Shown here one piece after another: positions 1 through 8,081 of a stretch of DNA of 64,000 bases. Position 1 is the stretch's first letter. Each line of letters begins with the position of its first letter. This stretch comes from Nesterenkonia natronophila (GTDB taxonomy: Bacteria > Actinomycetota > Actinomycetes > Actinomycetales > Micrococcaceae), in NCBI RefSeq assembly GCF_003595215.1, contig NZ_QYZP01000002.1, positions 682,001 to 746,000 of the forward strand, in the 5' to 3' direction. A program made the translations under genes and the position numbers. The notes under the pieces were generated by a model. The model saw only the letters and a list, made by a program, of their open reading frames with translations, searched no databases and was not told the DNA's origin.

Positions 1-1044
1 GCGAATTCACTGCTCACCCTGGCGAATCCCCACAGTCGCGATGCCACCGCCGAGGTCAGGACCTATGATGCCGATGGTGATACCGGAATGTTGGGGTCCG
101 CTACAGTGCTTATTCCGCAGAATTCGGTCCGAACGGTGAACGTGGCTGGCATTGCCGAGCCTGACTCCGAAATTGCCGTGCATGTGCAGGCAAGTGGCGC
201 CCCGGTGGCTGGACACCTGCAATCCGCCAGTGCTGCGGGAGGGAGCGGACTCGGGGTGGAGGTGCTGACTGCCCTGCCGGGACCGCAACAGCAGCACATC
301 GCGGTCGGGGTGCCTGCCGGGTCGGAAGAAGACCCGCAGTTATGGTTCTACGCCCCAGGGGATGAGAGCGTGACTGTGGAGCTGCAAGTCTTCGGTCCAG
401 ACGGTCAGGTGGAGACGGACACACCCGGCGTGTTCACCGTGGAGCCGGGAAGAGTCTCGGCACCAGGCCTCCACGGTCTCCCGTCCGGCACCTATGACAT
501 TGTCGTGAACTCCGACTTGCCCACCCTCGCAGCAGTGCGCAGTGCCGGGGATGGACAGCCGGTCACCGTCGAGGTGGACCCGGAGCCCGACCCGATTGCC
601 GGCGAAGAAATCGAGGCTGAGAATCAGGAGCAGGAGAGAGACCCGATTGCAGATTTCAGCTGGTCAGCCGCAGCAGAACCGCTGAGTGCAGGTTCCGGCG
701 CTGTGCTGCCCCGGGAGCACCGAACGGATCTTCGTTTCTTGGCGCCGTCGGAGGATCAGCAGGCACAGGTGACCTACCGGCTCCTAGACAGTGAGGGTGA
801 ACGCACTGACGATCTGGTCCTGGAGGTCCCCGCCGGCGCCTCAGCTGAGGTGACGTACGATGACCTCGTTGACCACTCGCAGGACGGGGGGCTGGCGGAC
901 CTTTCGGCCGTGATCATTACCGCTGGCGAGGGCGAAGTGTTCGGCGGCACTGTCACGCGTGATGAGGCCGGAGGTTTCACCTCAACTCCGATTGTTCCTA
1001 TCAGTCCCAGTGCCCAGTATGTGCCATTGCGCGTGGAGCGCTAG
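1..1044 (+). CDS. DUF5719-type secreted/anchored protein (5' truncated)
   Basis: The reading frame is open from the first base of the window, so this is the C-terminal 347 residues of a longer protein. The visible part is made of beta-rich, Thr/Val/Gly-rich segments with an acidic linker (residues about 190-205, rich in E/Q/D) and no membrane segment. It lies immediately before a DUF3499 gene and close to the Trm112/adenosylhomocysteinase genes. In actinobacteria this place is usually held by a DUF5719 protein beside whiB2 and mannose-metabolism genes. Family assignment rests on that context and on the repeated beta-sandwich look; the function is unknown. An internal ATG at base 88 is not a convincing start because the similar sequence continues upstream of it. 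Confidence 0.6.
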   Translation, partial: ANSLLTLANPHSRDATAEVRTYDADGDTGMLGSATVLIPQNSVRTVNVAGIAEPDSEIAVHVQASGAPVAGHLQSASAAGGSGLGVEVLTALPGPQQQHIAVGVPAGSEEDPQLWFYAPGDESVTVELQVFGPDGQVETDTPGVFTVEPGRVSAPGLHGLPSGTYDIVVNSDLPTLAAVRSAGDGQPVTVEVDPEPDPIAGEEIEAENQEQERDPIADFSWSAAAEPLSAGSGAVLPREHRTDLRFLAPSEDQQAQVTYRLLDSEGERTDDLVLEVPAGASAEVTYDDLVDHSQDGGLADLSAVIITAGEGEVFGGTVTRDEAGGFTSTPIVPISPSAQYVPLRVER

Positions 1045-1096
1045 GACACGGGTTGTTCGGAATTCCCGAAATCTCGGCGTCAGCTGGGTAGGCTCA

Positions 1097-1471
1097 GTGA
1101 TCGTGGATTCCAAACGCCGTTGTACCAAACACAGTTGCGATGCTCCGGCTGCGGCGACCCTGACCTACTCCTACGCTGACTCAACTGTCGTCGTCGGTCC
1201 GATCAGTGTCTACGCCGAGCCGCACGCCTACGACCTCTGCGCCAGCCACGCTGATGCGGTTCGCGCTCCCCGCGGCTGGGAGCTGCTGCGTTTGGACTAC
1301 TCCTCGCCTGAGGAGAGCGAAGATGACCTTCTGGCGTTAGCTGATGCCGTGCGGGAAACTCGCCGAGAGCCTGCGGCGAGGGTGCCCGGGCGGCAAGCAC
1401 CGACGCCACTTTCTGCTCCCGAAGGAAGTTCCGGCGTCAGCCGCGGGCACCTCCGGCTTCTTCCCGACTGA
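1097..1471 (+). CDS. DUF3499 family protein
   Basis: This is a short actinobacterial protein of unknown function, 124 residues from this start. The conserved DUF3499 core is visible: a Cys pair near the N terminus (RRC...SC), then AATLTYSYADSTVVVGP, then YAEPHAYDLCASHA with a further Cys and His, which looks like a small metal-binding module. The acidic and Arg/Pro-rich C-terminal half is variable. GTG codons at 1097 and 1103 are both possible; 1097 is preceded at about 5 bases by a GGTAGG sequence. An ATG far upstream at 959 would run through the end of the preceding gene and is not accepted. Its position between the DUF5719 gene and the Trm112/ahcY pair is typical for actinobacteria. Confidence 0.8.
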   Translation: MIVDSKRRCTKHSCDAPAAATLTYSYADSTVVVGPISVYAEPHAYDLCASHADAVRAPRGWELLRLDYSSPEESEDDLLALADAVRETRREPAARVPGRQAPTPLSAPEGSSGVSRGHLRLLPD

Positions 1472-1570
1472 GCCTGTCGGCCAAACTCCCTAAGCGCTGC
1501 CCCAGGGTGATTACGTCGGCAGATGACAGGTAGGGCAGTGCGATCAGTGCGGGCAGGTACCCTGGAGACC

Positions 1571-1741
1571 ATGCCACGCACGTCTCTGATCGAGCCTTTG
1601 ATAATGCAGCTTCTGCGATGCCCGGTCACTGGAAGTCCCCTGCGCCAGGAGGGCCAGGAGCTTGTCGCCGTCGGCGACACCAACCGACGATATCCGATTG
1701 ATCAGGGCGTCCCTACTCTGCTGAAGGATCACAATTCATGA
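1571..1741 (+). CDS. Trm112-like small protein
   Basis: This 56-residue protein has the Trm112/UPF0434 pattern: [11 protein letters not shown] near the N terminus and [11 protein letters not shown] at the C terminus. Only one Cys of the classical zinc-ribbon set is present, as in other actinobacterial members, so metal binding is doubtful. Trm112 proteins in general act as activator subunits of methyltransferases; the partner here is unknown. The stop overlaps the adenosylhomocysteinase start (ATGA), so the two are probably translationally coupled, which fits a methylation theme because the next enzyme removes the S-adenosylhomocysteine made by methyltransferases. A TACCCT hexamer ends 7 bases before the ATG, suggesting a leaderless transcript. 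Confidence 0.75.
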   Translation: MPRTSLIEPLIMQLLRCPVTGSPLRQEGQELVAVGDTNRRYPIDQGVPTLLKDHNS

Positions 1742-3210
1742 GCTTTGACTACAAGATCGCCGACATCTCACTTCACGAAGCAGGTCGGCACCAGATTCGA
1801 CTTGCCGAGCACGAAATGCCGGGGTTGATGTCCCTGCGCGAGGAGTTTGCCGCGGAACAGCCGCTGCGAGGGGCCCGGATCGCCGGATCTTTGCATATGA
1901 CTGTGCAGACTGCAGTGCTGATTGAAACGCTGGTGTCGTTGGGAGCGCAGGTTCGGTGGGCATCCTGCAACATCTTCTCTACTCAGGATGAGGCGGCAGC
2001 CGCTGTGGTCGTCGGCCCGAACGGAACACCCGAAGACCCGCAGGGCGTTCCGGTGTTCGCGTGGAAGAACGAGTCTCTTCGAGAATATTGGTGGACAGCT
2101 GCCCAGATCTTCGCCTGGCCTGGGGTGGACGAGGATCCCAGCGTGGGGGCCAACATGATTCTGGACGATGGTGGCGATGCGACTCTTCTGGTGCACAAGG
2201 GTGCAGAGTTTGAGGCCGCTGGCGGGGTCCCCTCCGTACAGGATGACGACCCTGAAGAGTACCGGATTATCTTGGACACCCTGCGTCGGAGCATCGAGGA
2301 GAATCCCCAGCGCTTCACCGGAATCGCCTCCACCATCATGGGTGTCACTGAGGAAACGACCACCGGGGTCAACCGCCTGTATCAGCTGGCTCGCGATGGA
2401 AGCCTCCTGTTCCCGGCCATCAACGTCAATGACTCAGTGACCAAGTCAAAGTTTGACAACAAGTACGGCGTCCGGCATTCGCTGCCTGATGGAATCATGC
2501 GCGCCACGGACGTGCTCCTCGGTGGCAAGACCGCCGTGGTGTGCGGATACGGAGACGTCGGGAAAGGCAGCGCTGACGCACTCCGCGGACAGGGCGCACG
2601 CGTGATCGTGACAGAGATTGATCCGATCAACGCCCTACAGGCGGCGATGGACGGTTATCAGGTGGCTCGGTTGGATGACGTCGTGGAGAAGGCTCACCTG
2701 TTCATTACGACGACTGGCGGCAAAGACCTCATCACCGCTGAACAGATGCAGCTGATGCGGGACAAGGCAATTGTGGGGAACGTTGGCCACTTCGACAACG
2801 AGATCGATATGGCGGGACTCGCCGCCATCCCTGGAATTCAGAAGATTGAGATCAAGCCTCAGGTCCATGAATGGGTCTTCCCCAACGGTACCTCCATCAT
2901 CGTGCTCTCCGAGGGGCGCCTGCTGAACCTCGGTAATGCCACTGGTCACCCATCGTTCGTCATGAGCTCAAGCTTCGCCAATCAGACCATCGCCCAGATC
3001 GAGTTGTTCGCCAAGTCTCATAAGGGCTTCAGCGGAAGTGATGCCTACGCCTCCGAGGTCTACACACTTCCAAAGATCCTCGACGAGAAGGTTGCCCGGC
3101 TGCATCTTGATGCCCTGGGCGCTGAACTGACTGAGCTCACAAAGGATCAGGCGGAGTACTTGGGGATTGACGTGGCCGGCCCGTACAAACCCGACCACTA
3201 CCGATACTGA
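1738..3210 (+). CDS. ahcY: Adenosylhomocysteinase
   Basis: Hydrolyses S-adenosylhomocysteine to adenosine and homocysteine in the cytosol, relieving product inhibition of methyltransferases and feeding the activated methyl cycle. At 490 residues it has the normal length for the actinobacterial enzyme. Recognisable features are the NAD-binding glycine motif [10 protein letters not shown] near residue 270, the substrate-domain segments [13 protein letters not shown] and [21 protein letters not shown], and the invariant C terminus ending KPDHYRY. It starts with an ATG that overlaps the Trm112-like stop. It ends one base from the end of the convergent RDD gene, leaving no room for a separate terminator. 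Confidence 0.97.
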   Translation: MSFDYKIADISLHEAGRHQIRLAEHEMPGLMSLREEFAAEQPLRGARIAGSLHMTVQTAVLIETLVSLGAQVRWASCNIFSTQDEAAAAVVVGPNGTPEDPQGVPVFAWKNESLREYWWTAAQIFAWPGVDEDPSVGANMILDDGGDATLLVHKGAEFEAAGGVPSVQDDDPEEYRIILDTLRRSIEENPQRFTGIASTIMGVTEETTTGVNRLYQLARDGSLLFPAINVNDSVTKSKFDNKYGVRHSLPDGIMRATDVLLGGKTAVVCGYGDVGKGSADALRGQGARVIVTEIDPINALQAAMDGYQVARLDDVVEKAHLFITTTGGKDLITAEQMQLMRDKAIVGNVGHFDNEIDMAGLAAIPGIQKIEIKPQVHEWVFPNGTSIIVLSEGRLLNLGNATGHPSFVMSSSFANQTIAQIELFAKSHKGFSGSDAYASEVYTLPKILDEKVARLHLDALGAELTELTKDQAEYLGIDVAGPYKPDHYRY

Positions 3211-3211
3211 A

Positions 3212-4024
3212 CTACGTGTAAGGCAGCGTGTGCAGGCGCCGGTGCAGGCTCTCAGCTCGGTCCTGCTTCAGCCTCAGCCGTTGGTACTCCCGGTTTCTCC
3301 TCTCCGCCATGACGGCGGAGAGGAACTCTACGGATGAGGTTGTGGGTGGCGCCGGCGCCACGTAGGTGACGATGTCGGCGGCCAGCCGGTCGCTGACATC
3401 TGTCACGGCCGCCATGTCTACCTTGCGTCCACCCCCCTGCACCGTGCTCAGTAGGCGTGCTGCGCCAGCAGCAAGATCATCGGGAAGCCGCCCAATGTCC
3501 GCGATCTGTGCCCACGCAGCCATACTCGGCGGAACCGGAAGCATCATCGGCCGTACACTTAGGTGACGCACCCTGATGGCGTAGGTGCCAGCCATCACAT
3601 CTCCCAGGCGTTTGCCTCGCTCGGTGAACACCCCGGTCAGCAGCGGAAGCAGGCCCAGCGTGAGATAGATCTCCGCAAAACCCGTCAAGCCACGGATCAG
3701 ACAGTGCCGAAAACGGACCCCTCCGCCATCGTCACGTACTACCCGGATGCCAAATGCCAGCTTGCCCACTGACCGGCCGCGGCTGAGCGTCTCTACAGCG
3801 ACTGGGGTGATGACCAGGAAGCCGACCACCGTTGTCAGAGTGAGCGCCGCAGCGGCTGCTTCACTGACCCCCAGTGTTGTCCCCGTCAAGCCCAGTGCTA
3901 CAAGAGCCAGCGCCATGGCCGTCCAATAGACCACGAGGTCCAGCAGCAGTGAGGCGCCCCGCGTGATCACAGACACCGACGATAGTTCCAGGGCGACTGC
4001 TTCACCGGTGACCACGTGGCGCAT
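3212..4024 (-). CDS. RDD family membrane protein
   Basis: A 270-residue RDD-domain protein. The N-terminal half carries hydrophobic helices around LLDLVVYWTAMALALVALGL and VVGFLVITPVAV, and the RDD hallmark segment GRSVGKLAFGIRVVRDDGG followed by FRHCLIRGLTG. The C-terminal 120 residues are hydrophilic and charged. The family is of unknown or varied function, and some members have been proposed as ion transporters. The start ATG lies 6 bases after TAGGCT on this strand, suggesting a leaderless mRNA. The -10 is shared back to back with the SpoIIM-family gene that diverges from it. The pairing of RDD and SpoIIM genes is common in actinobacteria. Confidence 0.85.
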   Translation of the reverse strand: MRHVVTGEAVALELSSVSVITRGASLLLDLVVYWTAMALALVALGLTGTTLGVSEAAAAALTLTTVVGFLVITPVAVETLSRGRSVGKLAFGIRVVRDDGGGVRFRHCLIRGLTGFAEIYLTLGLLPLLTGVFTERGKRLGDVMAGTYAIRVRHLSVRPMMLPVPPSMAAWAQIADIGRLPDDLAAGAARLLSTVQGGGRKVDMAAVTDVSDRLAADIVTYVAPAPPTTSSVEFLSAVMAERRNREYQRLRLKQDRAESLHRRLHTLPYT

Positions 4025-4030
4025 GGGCCC

Positions 4031-4040
4031 AGCCTATAGT
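4031..4040. promoter_or_regulatory. Overlapping divergent -10 elements (RDD gene / SpoIIM gene)
   Basis: The ten bases AGCCTATAGT contain TAGGCT on the minus strand (4036 to 4031) and TATAGT on the plus strand (4035 to 4040), sharing the central TA pair. TAGGCT is 6 bases before the RDD ATG; TATAGT is 9 bases before the SpoIIM-family GTG at 4050. No good -35 was recognised on either side. Confidence 0.55.
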
Positions 4041-4049
4041 GTGGACCCC

Positions 4050-5039
4050 GTGGACATCGATGCATTTGTTGCCGTGCACCAGCCGCAATGGGACCGGTTG
4101 TACCGGCTCGCCTCAAAGCGGCGGCTGACGGCTGCAGAAGCTGACGAAATGCTCGTGCTCTATCAGCGGGCCTCGACCCATCTGTCGATGATTCAATCAG
4201 TTGCACCGGATTCACCTGTCGCTGCCAGCCTCTCCGCGGGGATTGGACGGGCGCGTTCTCAGCTGACCGGCGCCGGCGAGAACGCCTTCACCTCACTCGC
4301 CTATTTTTTCCTGCAGGGGCTGCCCGTGGCCTTTTACCGGCTGCGCTGGTTGACGCTGATCATCGCAGCAATATTCCTCGGACTCGGCGCCGCCTCAGGC
4401 TGGTGGGTCTACCAGCACCCACAGATTGACCTGATCATGCCTGAGGCGGCCCGGCAGTCCTATGCCGAAGAGGACTTCGTTAACTACTACGCAGAGCACC
4501 CTAGTTCAGCCTTCGCCTCCCAGGTGTGGACCAATAACGCCTGGATTGCCGCCCAATGCGTCGCCTTCGGAATCACTGGCGTCTGGCCAGCGTGGATACT
4601 TGGAGTCAACAGCGTCAATGTGGGAATTGCCGCAGGCGTGATGTATGAACAGGACGCGGCGGCTGACTTCTGGCTGAACATCTTGCCGCACGGGCTGATG
4701 GAGCTCACAGCCGTCTTCGTCGCCGCAGCCGCTGGCCTGCGAATCTTCTGGTCCTGGATTGCGCCCGGACAGAAGAAGAGACTGACTTCCATCGCGGAAG
4801 AAGCGCGAAGGCTGATCACTGTCGCTCTGGGTCTGTGCCTCGTGCTACTGGTCTCTGGCATTGTGGAGGGGTTCGTGACTCCCGCGCCGTGGCCGGACTG
4901 GCTGCGCATCGGCATCGGTGTCGCCGTATTGGCCGGTTACTGGGTCTACACCATCGTCCTTGGGTCCCGGGCGGCCGCGGCTGGGGTCACCGGTGACCTG
5001 GGGAGATACGACTCTGGAAACCACGAGCTCACGGCGTGA
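4050..5039 (+). CDS. Stage II sporulation protein M family (DUF95) membrane protein
   Basis: A membrane protein of 329 residues with the SpoIIM/DUF95 layout: a soluble N-terminal region with the conserved start DIDAFVAVHQPQWDRLYRLASKRR, then about five or six hydrophobic helices with the pattern FASQVWTNNAWIAAQCVAFGITGVWPAWIL and LPHGLMELTAVFVAAAAGLRI. In endospore formers SpoIIM belongs to the engulfment complex; in non-sporulating actinobacteria the role is unknown. Starts at 4023 and 4041 are also in frame. I chose GTG 4050 because the conserved family sequence begins there and the -10 (TATAGT) ends at 4040, so an upstream start would precede the transcript. It is divergent from an RDD protein gene. 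Confidence 0.85.
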   Translation: MDIDAFVAVHQPQWDRLYRLASKRRLTAAEADEMLVLYQRASTHLSMIQSVAPDSPVAASLSAGIGRARSQLTGAGENAFTSLAYFFLQGLPVAFYRLRWLTLIIAAIFLGLGAASGWWVYQHPQIDLIMPEAARQSYAEEDFVNYYAEHPSSAFASQVWTNNAWIAAQCVAFGITGVWPAWILGVNSVNVGIAAGVMYEQDAAADFWLNILPHGLMELTAVFVAAAAGLRIFWSWIAPGQKKRLTSIAEEARRLITVALGLCLVLLVSGIVEGFVTPAPWPDWLRIGIGVAVLAGYWVYTIVLGSRAAAAGVTGDLGRYDSGNHELTA

Positions 5040-5137
5040 GGCCACAAAATTGCGCAACTTGCCGAGTCGGTTCCGGGACAGTGAAGGATCGTAGCTCTAC
5101 TGTGTAGTCAGGCCAGTAATGCGTGGAGAGGCGAACA

Positions 5138-6448
5138 ATGAGCCAGAACCCTGACGAACCTCGCGAAGAAACTTCGGAGGACAAGTCTTTCGAGTCCGGT
5201 CTGGACTACGGTGCCTTCGCCTCGGCGGAGCCAGACTTCCCTGAGGATCACCTTGGGGAGGAGTCCTCCCGGAAAGACAATGACAGCACACAGCCCTCAT
5301 CGGAACCCGCTGCAGGGGTCCCAGCTCCTGCGGATCGGTCTAAGGATGACCGTGAAGCTCAGCCGACTGAGGTAGTGCCCCCAATGGGCCAACAGCAGAC
5401 CGATACGCGCTCGCTCTCTGATGAGTCAGCTGCCGCGCCGTCGGCGACTTCTGCGGACAGAGTCGGTGGCACAGATAGCGCAACTACAGGAGCGCCAGCT
5501 GCAGCGGATGAGCAGCGCACCACGGCGCTGCCTCGCGAGCATTCACCCGCCCAGCGCACCGAATCACCAGCTGTCTCGACAGCCTCACCGGTGACGCCGC
5601 GGCATCAGCGCTCCCCTGACCAGCCCGCTGCGACGGTCCGCCGCGAGCAAACCGCGGTGCCGCCCAATGAGGATGAGCTGCAGGAAGAGGTGGAGAAGGA
5701 CAAGAGGGGAGTCTCGAGGTTCTTCACAGTTCTGATCGCGATCTTCACACCGCTGTTGTTTGCGGTACTGGCCATTCGACTCGTGGCCAGCCCGATCTTC
5801 CTCATGTTCACCTACTGGCGACCAGGGTTTCCCTCGGACCCCGGCGGGTGGGATCTCCGTGAGCGCCTGCTCTACGGCTCCTACGGCACTGACTTCCTGC
5901 TCAACGGCGCCGACTCCCGGTACCTCGCGCAGCTCGCGCCCAATGGGGAACCCCTGTTCACTGATGATGAAGTGGCGCATATGGCAGATGTCAAGATTCT
6001 GCTGTGGTACGCCATGATTATCGGAGTGGGGCTGCTGCTGCTGACACTGTTGATGGCACTGCTGCTGCGTTCTTGGCGACCCGGAGGCCTTGCCCGCGGC
6101 GTCTTCGCCGGCGCCTGGGCCACTATCGGCCTGATGGTCGCTGTGGCCGTCCTGGCGATTGTGGACTGGCAACTGTTCTTCACCGAATTCCACAATCTGT
6201 TCTTCCCGCAGGGGAACTGGAGCTTCCCCTCAGACTCCACGCTGATCAGGCTCTACCCCGAACAGTTCTGGATTGACGCGGGAATCTGGTTGGCAGCACT
6301 GCTGCTCATCTTCAGCATCGTCGCGCTGCTGATCACGTGGCCCACTAAGCGTCGGCGTGCTCGCCGCGCTGAACGCTTAGCAGAAGTCCAGGAGCGCAAG
6401 CGCGCCAAGCTGGAGGATGAGCTGAACAAGGCGGCAGCTGACAGCTGA
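5138..6448 (+). CDS. DUF1461/TIGR01906 integral membrane protein, Lit-like
   Basis: This 436-residue protein has a long hydrophilic N-terminal region (residues about 1-190, rich in Pro, Ser, Glu and Thr, probably disordered) followed by a DUF1461/TIGR01906 membrane domain with about four helices. From established work, the Firmicute members named Lit are lipoprotein intramolecular transacylases that move an acyl chain to make lyso-form lipoproteins, using two conserved histidines roughly 70 residues apart. Here H281 (in EVAHMADV) and H352 (in EFHNLFF) are 71 residues apart in the matching contexts, so the enzyme may be active. Start ATG 5138 has a good GGAGAGG at 5125-5131; an in-frame ATG at 5123 lies before it. 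A strong hairpin follows the gene. Confidence 0.8.
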   Translation: MSQNPDEPREETSEDKSFESGLDYGAFASAEPDFPEDHLGEESSRKDNDSTQPSSEPAAGVPAPADRSKDDREAQPTEVVPPMGQQQTDTRSLSDESAAAPSATSADRVGGTDSATTGAPAAADEQRTTALPREHSPAQRTESPAVSTASPVTPRHQRSPDQPAATVRREQTAVPPNEDELQEEVEKDKRGVSRFFTVLIAIFTPLLFAVLAIRLVASPIFLMFTYWRPGFPSDPGGWDLRERLLYGSYGTDFLLNGADSRYLAQLAPNGEPLFTDDEVAHMADVKILLWYAMIIGVGLLLLTLLMALLLRSWRPGGLARGVFAGAWATIGLMVAVAVLAIVDWQLFFTEFHNLFFPQGNWSFPSDSTLIRLYPEQFWIDAGIWLAALLLIFSIVALLITWPTKRRRARRAERLAEVQERKRAKLEDELNKAAADS

Positions 6449-6470
6449 GTCTTCCGCAAGCCTCCGCCGG

Positions 6471-6506
6471 GCTGCCGCTCTAACCCTCTCAGGTTGGAGC
6501 GGCAGC
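6471..6506. terminator. Hairpin terminator between convergent genes
   Basis: A 15-bp stem (left arm 6471-6485, right arm 6492-6506, one G-T wobble) encloses the 6-base loop CTCTCA. It sits between the ends of the DUF1461 gene (+) and the glyoxalase-like gene (-) and can serve both. There is no strong T tract, as is usual for high-GC actinobacterial terminators. Confidence 0.75.
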
Positions 6507-6511
6507 TTCAG

Positions 6512-7156
6512 TCAGATCGTGACTTCGCCCTTAGGAGTGGAGAACGTTACGCTCATAATCCCCGGAGTGCCAGACGGTGCTACCCACTCGACTGCAACGT
6601 TGTCGAAGGGGTCTGCGTCAGGGGAGCCCAGCCAGTCCGCAACTCGTTTCGGGGAGCCCGCGATTGAGAGTTTGACCAGCTTGGCCTGTGGCTCATAAGC
6701 CCGAGAAGGGTGCAGGTGCTCCGTACCGTCATCCCAGCGCAGCAGGTATGGGACCTGAGGGTCAGCGATGAGACCTTTGATGCCTATCTGTTGCCACGTC
6801 AGCTCCTGGTTGTCAGGGAACTTGCGGTTGCCCGGCACGCTCCGGCGTCCCAGCCGGTCTTCGAACGGGACAAGGTCATCGACAGTGACACACCAGCCCA
6901 TCCAACCGCCCCCGATCTGAGATCGATTGCGGACTGCCTGCCCAAACGGTGCTTTGTTCGCACTGGGATGATCGAGTACCTCGACAATCTCAAGGTACTG
7001 CCGGTCAGTCAGCGGGATGATGGCATTTGTCGTGCCGAACCGGGGATGAATTCCGCCCTTGACCCGGTCGACTCCCAAAGCATCGGTGATTCGCTTCACC
7101 GTGGCGTCCATTCCGTCAGGGCCCACCGCAAAAGAGACATGATCTAGTCGCATCAT
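6512..7156 (-). CDS. Glyoxalase-like (VOC) domain protein
   Basis: A 214-residue protein beginning RLDHVSFAVGPDGMDATVKRI, the typical first beta-alpha unit of a vicinal-oxygen-chelate fold, with the Glyoxalase_3-like pattern LEIVEVLDHP and GWMGWCVTVDDL further on. His in LDHVSF and Glu in LEIVEV are candidate metal ligands. The substrate is unknown. Two adjacent ATG codons (7156 and 7153) are possible starts; an AGGATGG sequence lies about 6 bases upstream. The gene is divergent from the SURF1-family gene, and two short inverted repeats lie between them (7188-7217). Confidence 0.75.
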   Translation of the reverse strand: MMRLDHVSFAVGPDGMDATVKRITDALGVDRVKGGIHPRFGTTNAIIPLTDRQYLEIVEVLDHPSANKAPFGQAVRNRSQIGGGWMGWCVTVDDLVPFEDRLGRRSVPGNRKFPDNQELTWQQIGIKGLIADPQVPYLLRWDDGTEHLHPSRAYEPQAKLVKLSIAGSPKRVADWLGSPDADPFDNVAVEWVAPSGTPGIMSVTFSTPKGEVTI

Positions 7157-7187
7157 GTCACCATCCTGACACCGGAAACGGGATAGC

Positions 7188-7217
7188 AGAAATCGGGTAT
7201 TTCTACCTCATGTAGAA
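7188..7217. promoter_or_regulatory. Two overlapping inverted repeats, candidate operator
   Basis: AGAAAT-N5-ATTTCT at 7188-7204 and TTCTAC-N5-GTAGAA at 7201-7217 are both perfect 6-bp dyads with 5-base spacers, sharing 4 bases. They cover the predicted -35 region (around 7213-7218) of the SURF1-family gene, whose -10 is TATCCT at 7236-7241. The regulator is unknown. Confidence 0.45.
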
Positions 7218-7247
7218 CTCGCGTGGCGGCACGCGTATCCTAGTGAG

Positions 7248-8081
7248 GTGCCCTCATCCTCCTTCTGGGCGACTGCTCGCCAACCTCAGTGGATCACCAT
7301 GCTGGTCCTCGCGCTGGTGCTGGCTACCGTGTTCGTCGTCCTCTCAGCTTGGCAGTTCGACCAGACTCGGACCGAGCACAGCTACGCCGAAGACACTGAA
7401 ACTCCGGTGGAGCTCACTGAAATCTACGAGCCTGAGCGTTCGATCAGCATTGCTGAAGCGGACCGGATCGTGAACCTCCGCGGTGAATTTGTCCCGGAGA
7501 CCGATGTCTTTGTCGCTGAACGTCTCCAGAGCGGTGAGGACGGTTACTGGGCAGTGGCCGCTTTCCGGGTCGAAGGCGCCCCGGGAGAGCAGGTGATCCC
7601 CGTCGTTCGCGGCTGGACAGCAGACTACACCGAAGGCGTCGGCCCTGCACCGGAGGGCCAGATGGCGCTCCAAGGGAGACTGCTACCCACGGAGGCTCCA
7701 GGCCCTGGGCCTCGCGAACTTCCCTACCCGGTCCTGCCCACACTGTCGGTGGCCGAGCTGATCAACCTCTGGGGTGAGGACGCATACTCCGGTTTCGTGG
7801 TGGACTTCAGCGAAGAAGCTATTGCAGCGTCGTCGTTGGAGCCCGTATGGGTGGGCCCTCAGCCTGAAGGCAGTGATATCAACTGGCTCAATCTGTTCTA
7901 TGCCGTGGAATGGGTCGTCTTCGCCGGTTTCGCGTTCTATCTCTGGTGGCGCCTGGTGAAGGACGCCCACGAACGTCGACTCGAAGAAGAGCGCCTCGAC
8001 CGTGAATGGGAGGAGCAGTGGCGAGCTGAGCAGTTGGAGAAGCACAGACAGCAGGACGAGCACGCGGAGGAGAGAACATGA
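7248..8081 (+). CDS. SURF1 family cytochrome oxidase assembly protein
   Basis: SURF1 proteins help insert haem a into subunit I of aa3-type cytochrome c oxidase at the cytoplasmic membrane. The 277-residue sequence has the two-helix plan: an N-terminal membrane helix (ITMLVLALVLATVFVVLSAWQ) with the SURF1 pattern of a Trp/Gln just after it, an external beta-rich domain with VNLRGEFVPE and VIPVVRGW, and a C-terminal helix (LFYAVEWVVFAGFAFYLWWRLV), then a charged tail rich in Glu and Arg. The GTG start lies 6 bases after TATCCT, suggesting a leaderless message. It overlaps the following DUF3817 gene by ATGA. Confidence 0.88.
   Translation: MPSSSFWATARQPQWITMLVLALVLATVFVVLSAWQFDQTRTEHSYAEDTETPVELTEIYEPERSISIAEADRIVNLRGEFVPETDVFVAERLQSGEDGYWAVAAFRVEGAPGEQVIPVVRGWTADYTEGVGPAPEGQMALQGRLLPTEAPGPGPRELPYPVLPTLSVAELINLWGEDAYSGFVVDFSEEAIAASSLEPVWVGPQPEGSDINWLNLFYAVEWVVFAGFAFYLWWRLVKDAHERRLEEERLDREWEEQWRAEQLEKHRQQDEHAEERT

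Noticed and set aside
88..1044. First gene starting at the ATG at base 88
   Set aside because: The frame is open from base 1 and the coding character is the same upstream, so the gene is truncated by the window edge.
1472..1570. Possible riboswitch before the Trm112-ahcY pair
   Set aside because: The predicted transcript starts at the Trm112 ATG, and no SAH- or SAM-riboswitch core was recognised in the 99 bases.
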